A DNA stretch of 39,566 nt from Eubacteriales bacterium. Lineage in GTDB: Bacteria; Bacillota; Clostridia; Christensenellales; Aristaeellaceae. The stretch covers positions 1 to 39,566 of the forward strand of contig JAUNLY010000003.1 of the NCBI GenBank assembly GCA_030532025.1, written 5' to 3'. Made by a program: the position numbers and the translations under genes. The notes beneath the pieces were generated by a model. That model made no database searches, was not told where the DNA came from, and worked only from the letters and a program-made list of their open reading frames with translations. The stretch's first letter is position 1; each line of letters begins with the position of its first letter. Below are positions 15,162-22,807 of this stretch, piece after piece.

Positions 15162-16419
15162 ATCAAAAGATATTCGTACAATAATGCGGGATAATGCCGT
15201 GACGATTATGTTCGTCATACTGTGCATTATAGGCCTGGTGTTTTCGGGTCAGTCCGTATCCTTCGTAATGTATGAGCTGGTCGGCCGCATAAGCCGTAAC
15301 GCTTTCTTGGTGCTTGCACTCATTATACCTATAATAGCCGGCATGGGCATAAACTTTGCGGTAACCATAGGTGCTATGGCGGCGCAGATATCGGCCCTTT
15401 GGATAACCGAATGGCAGATACCGGGCCTTACAGGCTTTATGGCGGCAATCGCCATGACGCTACCTATAGCCCTTGTATTTGGTTTTCTTATAGGTAAACT
15501 TCTTAACAAAATGAAGGGGCAGGAGATGATAGGTGGCCTTATACTCGGCTACTTCGCAAACGGTCTTTACCAACTGCTCTTCCTGTTCATATTTGGAAAC
15601 ATTATTCCGCTTAACACAAAAGGGCTTGTAATACAAGGCTCAACAGGCGTTGCAAATACGATTAACCTTACGGGCGACAAAGGCATAAAATATGCGCTTG
15701 ATGGCATTATGCGTTTGCCCATGCACGAAACTGTGTTTTGGGCATGCGGAATAGCCGCCCTTGTAGCGATAGCCCTTATGGCGCTTAAAAAGATCGAAGC
15801 TAAAAAAGCTATAAAAATTATAGTAATTTTGGCTGTTTTGGTAGGGCTGTTCTTTATACCCGCGGTGCGCGATCTGTTTGTGCTTACGAATGTGCCTATC
15901 GTTACACTGCTTGTTATATTCCTGCTGTGTCTTTTCAACAATGCCCTGCTTAAAACAAGGCTGGGTCAGCAATTCCGTGCAGTAGGTCAAAACAGGGTTG
16001 TTGCTAACGCCGCAGGCATAAGCGTTGACACCATACGCGTTATAGCGATCATGATTTCAACCGTACTTGCCGGCTGGGGGCAGCTTATATTCGTGCAGAA
16101 TATGGGTTCTTTCCAAACATACGGCGCACACGAACAGGTAGGTCTTTATGCGGGTGCTGCAATACTGGTTGGTGGTGCTTCAATAAAGCGCGCCACAAAC
16201 GGCCAAGCGATACTTGGCACCATACTGTTCCACTTGCTGTTTATAGTCGCACCATCTGCCGGTAAAAACATATTCGGCGATGCCGCGGTCGGCGAATACT
16301 TCAGGGTGTTCATATCCTACGGCGTTATAGCTATGGCGCTGGTAATGCACACATGGCGTGGTGCTGTCAAAAAGAAAAAGCCAGGCGAACAGGATATGTC
16401 CGCAGTAGAAAAAGGCTGA
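15154..16419 (+). CDS. ABC importer permease (second BPD_transp_2 subunit)
   Basis: 421 residues from GTG 15154, chosen because GGAGGGG (15141-15147) sits 7 nt upstream; an in-frame ATG at 15124 lies deeper inside the previous gene and lacks a ribosome site. About 10 membrane helices with the typical GMGINFAVTIGAMAAQIS stretch in the first half and NAAGISVDTIRVIAI followed by GAAILVGGASIKRA in the second half. These are motifs of the ribose/nucleoside-type inner-membrane permeases. It pairs with the preceding extended permease to make a heterodimeric channel. A terminator follows at once, so this is the last gene of the importer operon. Confidence 0.92.
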   Translation: MDKSKDIRTIMRDNAVTIMFVILCIIGLVFSGQSVSFVMYELVGRISRNAFLVLALIIPIIAGMGINFAVTIGAMAAQISALWITEWQIPGLTGFMAAIAMTLPIALVFGFLIGKLLNKMKGQEMIGGLILGYFANGLYQLLFLFIFGNIIPLNTKGLVIQGSTGVANTINLTGDKGIKYALDGIMRLPMHETVFWACGIAALVAIALMALKKIEAKKAIKIIVILAVLVGLFFIPAVRDLFVLTNVPIVTLLVIFLLCLFNNALLKTRLGQQFRAVGQNRVVANAAGISVDTIRVIAIMISTVLAGWGQLIFVQNMGSFQTYGAHEQVGLYAGAAILVGGASIKRATNGQAILGTILFHLLFIVAPSAGKNIFGDAAVGEYFRVFISYGVIAMALVMHTWRGAVKKKKPGEQDMSAVEKG

Positions 16420-16439
16420 TAATTCATTCAAATACCAAC

Positions 16440-16471
16440 AAAGTACACCTTTTCGGAGGTGTACTTTTTTT
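16440..16471 (+). terminator. Terminator of the DUF3798 importer operon
   Basis: An 11-bp stem AAAGTACACCT / AGGTGTACTTT with loop TTTCGG, running into seven T residues. A strong Rho-independent terminator. Confidence 0.92.
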
Positions 16472-16481
16472 GGAATTCGTG

Positions 16482-16487
16482 TATAAT
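16482..16487 (+). promoter_or_regulatory. Probable -10 box for the AAA ATPase operon
   Basis: A perfect TATAAT in the context TTCGTGTATAAT, the same 12 bases as at the ppdK -10 region (1762-1773). The -35 position overlaps the preceding terminator arm (GTGTAC) and is poor, so the promoter call rests on the -10 alone. Confidence 0.45.
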
Positions 16488-16508
16488 AAATCCCGAAGGG
16501 AGAAGGCC

Positions 16509-17570
16509 ATGGACGATAAAAATGATATACGAAGGCTTAAGATTATTGAGCTACAAAACGATATAATACGCCAAATGACGGAGCGAAATTTAAAGGACGT
16601 GGGGGAAGATTTATGGGGACATAAGCTTACCCCGCCGGAAGGCTACCCAAAAGTTCCGGAAGTTTTTTCGCCCGAAGAAAAAACTTCAGAAAAAAAAGAG
16701 AAAGCAGATAATAAAGGCGCCTTAGAAAAACCGCTCCCCAAGGAAAATATAGAAGACCTTAAAAAAGAGCTCATGGAATATATAGGGCTTGATTCTGTCA
16801 AAAAAGAAGTAAACAGCCTTATAAACCTTGTTAGCATATATAAGCTTAGGAAAGAACACTCCCTTCCCACAGAAGAACTTTCTTTACACATGGTGTTTAC
16901 AGGGAACCCCGGCACCGGCAAAACCATGGTTGCACGCCTAATGAGCCGCCTATACCATTCTTTGGGTATATTAGAAAAAGGCCACCTTGTGGAAGTGGAT
17001 AGGAGCGGCCTTGTGGCGGGCTATGTAGGCCAAACCGCCATCAAAACGCAGGAGGCAATAACAAAGGCCTTGGGCGGTGTGCTTTTTATAGACGAAGCTT
17101 ACGCTTTAACTACCCGCGGCCCGCAGGACTATGGACAGGAAGCTGTGGAAACCCTTCTTAAAGCGATGGAAGACAACAGGGACAAGCTTGTAGTAATAGT
17201 TGCAGGCTATACCGAGCTTATGGACGATTTTATACACTCAAACCCAGGGTTGGAATCACGCTTTAACCGCTTTATACATTTTCCTGACTACACAGTCGAT
17301 GAAATGATGGGTATATTCTCCCTTCGCATGAAAAAAGCGGGTTACGAACTTGATAAGGAAGCGGAAGACACACTAAGACAAATCCTTTTAAAGGAAAGCG
17401 AGGACGTATCGGGCTTTGGCAACGCAAGGGGCGTTCGCAACCTGTTTGAAAAAGCCGTTTCCAATCAAGCGGATAGGCTGGCCGCAAAAGAAAACATAAC
17501 AAGAGAAGAGCTTATGTTGCTCACAAAGGAGGATATTTCTCCGCCTAATGCGGAAGAAACTAAACAATAA
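16509..17570 (+). CDS. AAA+ ATPase of the SpoVK/CbbX family
   Basis: 353 residues from ATG 16509, preceded by GAAGGGAGAAGG; a longer in-frame start would run back into the permease gene and is not needed. An N-terminal charged region (1 to about 85) leads to an AAA+ core: Walker A GNPGTGKT (132-139), the family's pore motif region SGLVAGYVGQTA, Walker B GVLFIDEAYAL, and an arginine finger in NPGLESRFNRF. The C-terminal lid is NARGVRNLFEKA. Relatives include stage V sporulation protein K and the Rubisco activase CbbX. Its target here is unknown. It precedes prmA, perhaps in one operon, and could be sporulation related if the organism sporulates. Confidence 0.88.
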   Translation: MDDKNDIRRLKIIELQNDIIRQMTERNLKDVGEDLWGHKLTPPEGYPKVPEVFSPEEKTSEKKEKADNKGALEKPLPKENIEDLKKELMEYIGLDSVKKEVNSLINLVSIYKLRKEHSLPTEELSLHMVFTGNPGTGKTMVARLMSRLYHSLGILEKGHLVEVDRSGLVAGYVGQTAIKTQEAITKALGGVLFIDEAYALTTRGPQDYGQEAVETLLKAMEDNRDKLVVIVAGYTELMDDFIHSNPGLESRFNRFIHFPDYTVDEMMGIFSLRMKKAGYELDKEAEDTLRQILLKESEDVSGFGNARGVRNLFEKAVSNQADRLAAKENITREELMLLTKEDISPPNAEETKQ

Positions 17571-17571
17571 T

Positions 17572-18510
17572 ATGAAATGGATAGAAGTAACGGTTGAAAG
17601 CAATGCACAGGGTGCAGATATAATAACAGAGCAGTTTCATATATTGGGCGTACAGGGCGCACAGGTTATAGACGGCAAGGATATACCAACACAAAAAGAA
17701 GCCTTGGAAGACTTTGAACTGCTTGATGAAAACATAAAGCGTCCACCGGAGGGCGTAGTGCTTATACGTGCATGGTTGCATGACGAACAGCAGCTTGAAA
17801 CTATAAAGAACACTCTTTCTAAGCTTCCTAAAATAACAGGTATAGATTTGGGTACATTGGAAGTTAAACTTAAGGTCGTTGTTGATGACGACTGGAAAGA
17901 TAAATGGAAAGAAGATTTTAAAACACTGCATATAGGCAAGCGCTTTGTTATAAAACCGAGCTGGGAAAATTATACTGCGCAGAATGACGAAATAGTCATA
18001 GAGATAGACCCGGGGCTTGCGTTTGGAACAGGTCTTCACGAAACTACTGCTATGTGTTTAACTCTAATCGAAGAAAAACTTAAGGGCGGCAGCCTGCTTG
18101 ACATAGGCACCGGCAGTGGCATATTGTCTATAGCTGCGGCAAAGCTTGGTGCGACAAATGTGCTCGGTATAGACAGGGACAATTTAGCGGTAGAAGCCGC
18201 AGAGAATAACATAAAAATAAACAATGTGGAAGACAAAGTTAAAATCAGCATGGGGGATTTGGCAAAAGGCATAAACACCCGCTTTGACCTTGTTGTTTCT
18301 AATATATTGGCAGAAGCTATAGTGCAGTTAATCCCGTCGCTTTCGGGGCTGTTAAATAAAAACGGTTTCTTTATAGCTTCCGGCATAGTTAGGGATAAAG
18401 AAGGAATCGTAATAGAATCCTTAGAGCAACACGGCTTTATGGTAGAAAAGATAATGCACAAGGCGGATTGGACTGCGATTGTAGCATATAAAGAGGACGA
18501 ACTTGCATAG
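17572..18510 (+). CDS. prmA: Ribosomal protein L11 methyltransferase
   Basis: 312 residues, matching Gram-positive PrmA. It methylates amino groups of ribosomal protein L11 using SAM. The MKWIEV start is typical of the family. ATG 17572 lies 1 nt after the AAA ATPase stop, so translation is probably coupled; an in-frame ATG 24 nt earlier exists but gives an atypical N-terminus. Landmarks: DPGLAFGTGLHETTAMCL, the SAM motif LLDIGTGSGILSIAAAKLG, and VVSNILAEAI in the place of the usual catalytic-motif strand. First of the widespread prmA-rsmE-mtaB trio of translation-related modification enzymes. Confidence 0.95.
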   Translation: MKWIEVTVESNAQGADIITEQFHILGVQGAQVIDGKDIPTQKEALEDFELLDENIKRPPEGVVLIRAWLHDEQQLETIKNTLSKLPKITGIDLGTLEVKLKVVVDDDWKDKWKEDFKTLHIGKRFVIKPSWENYTAQNDEIVIEIDPGLAFGTGLHETTAMCLTLIEEKLKGGSLLDIGTGSGILSIAAAKLGATNVLGIDRDNLAVEAAENNIKINNVEDKVKISMGDLAKGINTRFDLVVSNILAEAIVQLIPSLSGLLNKNGFFIASGIVRDKEGIVIESLEQHGFMVEKIMHKADWTAIVAYKEDELA

Positions 18511-19192
18511 TTTTTATATAGATATTATACATAATAAAAAAGCAATTTTAAATAAAGAGGACGCTCATCACGCAAGGCGTGTTTTAAGGTTAAAAGATGG
18601 CGAGGAAATAGCGGTCGTATCAAACGGTATACGTTACAGTGCAAAATATTCCACCGAGGATTCCGCGGTATACATAACAGGCAAGCTCCCATCAAACGAA
18701 CCGCAGGTTAAAATAACGCTGTATCAAGGCTTTGCTAAGGGCGACAGGATGGACTATATAGTGCAAAAATGTACGGAGATAGGTGTAAATGCCATAGTGC
18801 CCGTTTATTTTTCGCGTTGCGTGGTGCAAGATGCGGACAAAAAAATACCCCGCCTAAACAGGATAGCAAGGGAAGCTGCAAGCCAGTCGCAAAGGAATGT
18901 TATCCCCACGGTGCATAACGCCATAAGCGTGGAAATGCTCGCAGAAGCATTGGCAGAGCACGAGCAGGCTATAATCCCTTGGGAGGAAGCTAAAGGGAAA
19001 GGTCTAAGGCAAATATATAAAGGCGCTAAAGACGTAGCCATTATTATAGGCCCAGAGGGTGGCATAGCACCGGAAGAAATAAACATGTTGCAGGCTGAGC
19101 CTATAACGCTTGGCCAAAGAATACTGCGCACCGAAACAGCGGGGCTTGTAGCTGCCGCAGGAATATTTTTGCTGTCAGGGGATTTGGAATGA
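18503..19192 (+). CDS. rsmE: 16S rRNA (uracil(1498)-N3)-methyltransferase
   Basis: 229 residues of the SPOUT superfamily, methylating U1498 of 16S rRNA in the decoding region. It starts with TTG at 18503 (MHSFYID), 5 nt after an AGAGGA ribosome site, and overlaps the prmA stop by 8 nt. Motifs are HHARRVLRLKDGE near the N-terminus, QGFAKGDRMDYIVQKCTEIGV, and the SAM-binding trefoil knot IIGPEGGIAPEEI followed by LGQRILRTETAGL. Length is normal for the family. Confidence 0.95.
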   Translation: MHSFYIDIIHNKKAILNKEDAHHARRVLRLKDGEEIAVVSNGIRYSAKYSTEDSAVYITGKLPSNEPQVKITLYQGFAKGDRMDYIVQKCTEIGVNAIVPVYFSRCVVQDADKKIPRLNRIAREAASQSQRNVIPTVHNAISVEMLAEALAEHEQAIIPWEEAKGKGLRQIYKGAKDVAIIIGPEGGIAPEEINMLQAEPITLGQRILRTETAGLVAAAGIFLLSGDLE

Positions 19193-20466
19193 AAACGGTC
19201 GCTTTTTATACGCTTGGCTGTAAGGTAAACCAGTACGACAGCGAAGCAATGTTAGACGAATTTATAAAGGAAGGCTTTACAGAGCTTGAAGCTGATAAAA
19301 AAGCCGATGTCTATGTAATAAACACCTGTGTTGTTACAAACACGGGGGAGAGAAAAAGCCTTCAAATGGTGCGGCGTTGCCGCAAAATAAACCCGGAAGC
19401 CTTTATAATAATAGCGGGCTGCCTTGCTCAAAGGGAGGCGGATAATCTTTTAAATAAAGGTGCGGACCTTGTTATAGGCAACAGCCGCAGGAAAGATATA
19501 GTAAAGCTATATAAAAAAGCGCTAATGCAAAAACAGGGACTTTCCGCTGTGGAAAGCATCAAAAAGGCGGATTTTGAGCCGCTCAGCGTTGAAAACTACA
19601 GCCACAAAACACGCGCCATATTAAAAATACAGGAAGGCTGCGACCGCTTTTGCACTTACTGCATAATCCCCTATGTAAGGGGCGGCATAAGAAGCCGAAA
19701 GCTTCAGAGTATAATAAAAGAAAGTTCTAATTTTATTGCACAGGGCTATAAAGAAATAGTTTTAACCGGCATACATTTAAGCAGCTACGGCAAGGATTTA
19801 AAAGATTTAAGCCTTATAGATGCAATAAGGGCTGCGGCGCAAGATGGGCTATATAGACTTAGGCTTGGTTCTCTTGAACCTGTGGCTATTACAGAAGAAT
19901 TTGTTAAGAGCTTAAGCCAAATACCCTCTATTTGTCCGCAGTTTCATCTGTCGCTTCAATCCGGGTCAGACAGCGTATTAAAGCGCATGGGCAGGCGTTA
20001 CAGCACGGAAGAATTTAAAAATGCCGTTGCACTTCTGCGTAAATACTTTAAAGACCCAGCAATAACAACGGATATAATATGCGGTTTCCCAGGAGAAACC
20101 GAAGAAGAGCACATGCAAAGCCTTGAGTTTGTAAAAGAAATACAGTTTGCCAAAGTGCACGTGTTTCCATACAGCAGGCGATCGGGTACCAAGGCCGCCG
20201 CTATGCCGGAGCAAATAAAAAAAGAGATAAAAAATTCTCGTGCGCACGATATGATTAAAATAGGCGAATATTCGCAGCAGAAATATGCCGAAAGCTTTTT
20301 AAATAAAACCATGCCCGTACTCTATGAAGAAGAATATAAAGACGGCGCTGCGGGCTATACCGATAATTATTTAAGGGTTGAAACAATAGGGGCTAAGCCA
20401 AACAGCATTTTAAATACAAGGCTTGTTTCGTATAACAACGGCGTTTTTATAGGACGCTTAGAATAA
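19189..20466 (+). CDS. mtaB: tRNA t6A37 C2-methylthiotransferase
   Basis: 425 residues. Radical-SAM enzyme converting t6A37 to ms2t6A37 in tRNAs. The N-terminal UPF0004 domain supplies cysteines in FYTLGCKVNQ, INTCVVTN and AGCLAQR for the auxiliary cluster. The radical-SAM motif is CDRFCTYC (CX3CX2C), followed by IPYVRGGIRSR. The end (YTDNYLRV to FIGRLE) is a TRAM-like RNA-binding domain. It overlaps rsmE by ATGA with AGGGGA upstream. Conserved neighbour of prmA and rsmE in Firmicutes. Confidence 0.95.
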   Translation: MKTVAFYTLGCKVNQYDSEAMLDEFIKEGFTELEADKKADVYVINTCVVTNTGERKSLQMVRRCRKINPEAFIIIAGCLAQREADNLLNKGADLVIGNSRRKDIVKLYKKALMQKQGLSAVESIKKADFEPLSVENYSHKTRAILKIQEGCDRFCTYCIIPYVRGGIRSRKLQSIIKESSNFIAQGYKEIVLTGIHLSSYGKDLKDLSLIDAIRAAAQDGLYRLRLGSLEPVAITEEFVKSLSQIPSICPQFHLSLQSGSDSVLKRMGRRYSTEEFKNAVALLRKYFKDPAITTDIICGFPGETEEEHMQSLEFVKEIQFAKVHVFPYSRRSGTKAAAMPEQIKKEIKNSRAHDMIKIGEYSQQKYAESFLNKTMPVLYEEEYKDGAAGYTDNYLRVETIGAKPNSILNTRLVSYNNGVFIGRLE

Positions 20467-20486
20467 AATAAATAGGAGGGAAAGAA

Positions 20487-20828
20487 ATGAAAGACTGTAT
20501 TTTTTGCAAAATAGTATCAGGAGAGATACCTTCCAAAAAGTACTATGAAGACGATTACTGCTTTGCCTTTGCGGATTTAAACCCGCAGATGCCTTTCCAT
20601 GCGCTTATAGTGCCCAAAGAGCATGCCGCGTCCTTAGCGGAGCTTGATAATTTAAGCGATGCCGCTTTGGCGGCTTGCCTCAGGGCGGCGCAAAAAATCG
20701 CAGAACAAAACAATATTACCGATGGCTACAGGTTTATATCCAACTGTGGAAAACATGCCAGCCAGTCAGTGCAACACCTGCATTTCCATATGTTAGCAGG
20801 AAGACAATTGAGCGAAAAGATTGTTTAA
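20487..20828 (+). CDS. HIT family hydrolase (HinT-like)
   Basis: 113 residues, full-length for the HinT branch of the histidine-triad superfamily, which hydrolyses purine nucleoside phosphoramidates and AMP-lysine-like adducts. It opens with CIFCKIVSGEIPSKKYYEDD, with FADLNPQMPFHALIVPKEH in the middle. The catalytic HLHFHML triad lies near the end (preceded by the SQSV helix). TAGGAGGG lies about 8 nt before the ATG. Last gene before a bidirectional terminator; HIT genes commonly follow mtaB in clostridia. Confidence 0.95.
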   Translation: MKDCIFCKIVSGEIPSKKYYEDDYCFAFADLNPQMPFHALIVPKEHAASLAELDNLSDAALAACLRAAQKIAEQNNITDGYRFISNCGKHASQSVQHLHFHMLAGRQLSEKIV

Positions 20829-20900
20829 GCTTAGCCTTAAGGTTTTTAATTAGTGTAATTTATAAACAAATAAATCAACAAGCTTAGATTGCTATAAACA

Positions 20901-20929
20901 TTAAAACCGTGCTTTGCGCACGGTTTTAA
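20901..20929. terminator. Bidirectional terminator between HIT gene and cobalamin adenosyltransferase
   Basis: A 12-bp stem TTAAAACCGTGC / GCACGGTTTTAA with loop TTTGC. The A- and T-rich outer ends give a T-run on either strand. It separates convergent genes. Confidence 0.85.
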
Positions 20930-20950
20930 CAATATTTACGGGCTACTGCC

Positions 20951-21472
20951 TTACCATTCAATTCCTTCCCTTGCAGGCATGCCTTCGTTAAAGGGATGTT
21001 TTACGGCTTTTATTTCGCTTACATAGTCGGCTTTTTCTAAGAAAGAGGCGGGCGCATAGCGTCCCGTTACTATGCATTCTCCGTGGATAAGTGCGGTGTC
21101 TATAAGTTTAAGCGCCTGTTTTTCATCTATAAGCTTAAGGCCTGTAGCGACGCATAGCTCGTCAAAAACTGTTAAGGCGGGTTTAAAATCGTTTATGGCT
21201 TCTATCATGCTGTCGACGGCGTTTTTCATGTCCTCGCTCGCCTGTTTTAGTTCGTCTTCGTTCATCTGATATGTAAATTTGTTAAACTGCGGGGCGGGGT
21301 ATATGTTTACTCCCATTTCTTTTAAAGGCAAAAGCTCGCCCGAGTTATCCATCTTCATAAACTGCACCAAAAACACCTTGCCTTTGTGGCCTATCATGCG
21401 CAGCGCTGCCCCCATAGAAGCCGTAGTCTTACCCTTGCCGTCCCCTGTGTAAACCTGTAAAAGATGCTCCAT
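20951..21472 (-). CDS. cobO: Cob(I)yrinic acid a,c-diamide adenosyltransferase (CobA/CobO/BtuR type)
   Basis: 173 residues. It transfers the 5'-deoxyadenosyl group of ATP to cob(I)alamin or cobinamide to make the coenzyme form. The ATP loop is TGDGKGKTTASMG near the N-terminus. FDELCVATGLKL and the ending KHPFNEGMPAREGIEW are family hallmarks. Size is normal. It is divergent from the riboswitch-controlled btuFCD operon, with promoters only 7 bp apart, so salvage and activation of cobalamin are encoded together. No other corrin biosynthesis genes are in the window. The ribosome site is GGAGGT before the ATG at 21472. Confidence 0.95.
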   Translation of the reverse strand: MEHLLQVYTGDGKGKTTASMGAALRMIGHKGKVFLVQFMKMDNSGELLPLKEMGVNIYPAPQFNKFTYQMNEDELKQASEDMKNAVDSMIEAINDFKPALTVFDELCVATGLKLIDEKQALKLIDTALIHGECIVTGRYAPASFLEKADYVSEIKAVKHPFNEGMPAREGIEW

Positions 21473-21510
21473 ATTTACCTCCGTTTAACGCACTTATTTT
21501 GTGGCTTTTA

Positions 21511-21539
21511 TATATAATAGCACTACCGGCTCTTTGCAA
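21511..21539 (-). promoter_or_regulatory. Promoter of cobO
   Basis: Minus strand: -35 TTGCAA (21539-21534), a 17-nt spacer and -10 TATATA (21516-21511). The leader is about 30 nt and contains no riboswitch. Confidence 0.65.
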
Positions 21540-21545
21540 CAAGCC

Positions 21546-21574
21546 TTGACGGGAGTCATAACATTATATATAAT
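21546..21574 (+). promoter_or_regulatory. Promoter of the riboswitch-btuFCD transcript
   Basis: -35 TTGACG (21546-21551), exactly 17 nt, then a perfect -10 TATAAT (21569-21574). The start point near 21581 lies just upstream of the cobalamin aptamer. Back-to-back with the cobO promoter. Confidence 0.88.
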
Positions 21575-21597
21575 TTTTATAAATGAATATGGTTTTG

Positions 21598-21750
21598 CAG
21601 CTTTGCGCATTGCGCCGGCCATGCCGAGGGAACACGAATGAAATTTTCGGACTATCCCAGTAACCGTGACGCTGACGAACGGACACTATGCCACTGCTAA
21701 AGCGGGAAGGCGTCCGCAAGGAAGAAGCTAAGTCGGGAAACCTGTTGCTG
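21598..21750 (+). promoter_or_regulatory. Cobalamin riboswitch
   Basis: Conserved cobalamin aptamer blocks appear in order: GGGAACACGAATGAAAT (from 21628), CTATCCCAGTAACCGTGA (21652-21669), GCCACTG (21690-21696), GGGAAGG (21704-21710) and AGTCGGGAAACCTG (21731-21744). This matches the classic B12 element that binds adenosylcobalamin and lowers expression of uptake genes. Downstream, GCCTC (21775-21779) can pair with GAGGC in the btuF ribosome site (21845-21849), so control of translation initiation is plausible. Termination is less so, because the following hairpin has only a short T-run. Outer limits of the aptamer are approximate. Confidence 0.93.
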
Positions 21751-21787
21751 CACTGTTCCCTGGGTTTGGAAGAAGCCTCTTTTTGCA

Positions 21788-21813
21788 GCCGCTCCTTCTT
21801 CAATCGGGGCGGC
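21788..21813 (+). other. Hairpin in the riboswitch expression platform
   Basis: GCCGCTCC pairs with GGGGCGGC (8 bp with one G-U pair) around a 10-nt loop, followed by TTTAT only. It may be a weak terminator or a structural spacer that brings GCCTC close to the btuF ribosome site. Confidence 0.55.
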
Positions 21814-21854
21814 TTTATGCCGAAACCTATTCAAAAAATATTAGGAGGCATATC

Positions 21855-22766
21855 ATGCAAAAAAAGACGGCAATTCTTCTCACACTTGTTATGGCTTTAG
21901 CGATGTTTACAGCCATAGCTGACGGTCTTACAGTAAAGGATTTTGAAGGCAGAGAAATCAAACTCTCAAAGCCTGCGGAGCGCATAGTGGTTCTTATGCC
22001 CGCAGACTGCGAAATACTCTACGCCATAGGTGCCGGCGACAAAATAGTAGGCCGCGGCGAATACTGCAATTACCCTGCGGAAGTGCTCGAAATTGAGACT
22101 GTGAAATCCGGTCAAGAGATGAACCTTGAACAGGTGCTTGCATTAAAGCCGGATCTTGTAATAGCTACCAAGATGGCGCACAGCAAAGAGAACATAGAAG
22201 CACTTGAAAAAGCGGGCGTTCCGAGCCTTGTGGTTGATGCACAGAACATAGAGGATGTGTACAAGGTTATAGAGCTCATAGGTAAAGTTGTAGGCATGGA
22301 AAATAATGCGCAAGAGCTTATAGCTGAAATGCAAAAAGGCTTTGAAGAAGTCATAACAAAGGTAGACGGCAAAAAATTAGGAAAAGTATATTACGAAGTG
22401 TCCCCGCTGCAATGGGGTCTTTGGGCTGCGGGCGGCGGTACCTTTATGGACGAGATAGGCAATATGTTAGGTCTTGAAAACATATTCGCAAAAGAAGCCG
22501 CATGGGCGCAGGTTTCAGAAGAGCAGGTTATAAAATTAAATCCGGACTATATTGTAACCACAACCATGTACTTTGGCGAAGGCCCAAAGCCTGCGGAAGA
22601 AATACTCTCCCGCAAAGGTTGGGAAGGAATAACGGCTGTTAAAAACGAAGATGTTTACAACGCCGATAACGATATGATTACAAGGCCCGGCCCAAGGCTT
22701 GTAGACGCCGTGAGAGATTTTTACGAATTCCTTTACGAAAACGAAGCGGCAGACAAGGCTGCCTGA
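21855..22766 (+). CDS. btuF: Cobalamin ABC transporter substrate-binding protein (BtuF-like)
   Basis: 303 residues from ATG 21855, with AGGAGG 6 nt upstream; earlier in-frame starts lie in the riboswitch region and lack a ribosome site. Signal peptide MQKKTAILLTLVMALAMFT with cleavage after AIA, and no lipobox Cys, which is unusual for a monoderm binding protein. The mature part is a class III (helical-backbone) binding protein: TVKDFEGREIKLSKPAERIV, LKPDLVIATKM, and a YEVSPLQWGLWAAGGGTFMDEIG block. The family also binds siderophores and haem; the riboswitch makes cobalamin the best ligand. A hairpin separates it from btuC. Confidence 0.9.
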   Translation: MQKKTAILLTLVMALAMFTAIADGLTVKDFEGREIKLSKPAERIVVLMPADCEILYAIGAGDKIVGRGEYCNYPAEVLEIETVKSGQEMNLEQVLALKPDLVIATKMAHSKENIEALEKAGVPSLVVDAQNIEDVYKVIELIGKVVGMENNAQELIAEMQKGFEEVITKVDGKKLGKVYYEVSPLQWGLWAAGGGTFMDEIGNMLGLENIFAKEAAWAQVSEEQVIKLNPDYIVTTTMYFGEGPKPAEEILSRKGWEGITAVKNEDVYNADNDMITRPGPRLVDAVRDFYEFLYENEAADKAA

Positions 22767-22775
22767 GGTTATTTT

Positions 22776-22799
22776 CCGGCTGCACATATGTGCAGCCGG
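22776..22799. other. Perfect 24-bp palindrome between btuF and btuC
   Basis: CCGGCTGCACAT is followed directly by its exact complement, giving an RNA hairpin with a 10-bp GC-rich stem and loop AUAU. There is no T-run. It lies 9 nt after the btuF stop and 8 nt before the btuC ATG, and probably stabilises btuF mRNA or restricts btuC translation. Confidence 0.8.
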
Positions 22800-22807
22800 C
22801 TTGGTTT

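Noticed and set aside
16353-16508. Longer N-terminus for the SpoVK-like ATPase
   Set aside because: It would run through the permease 3' end, the terminator and the -10 box. ATG 16509 has a good ribosome site.
21688-21900. Short plus-strand frame across the riboswitch
   Set aside because: It overlaps conserved aptamer blocks and the btuF start; a by-product of the RNA element.
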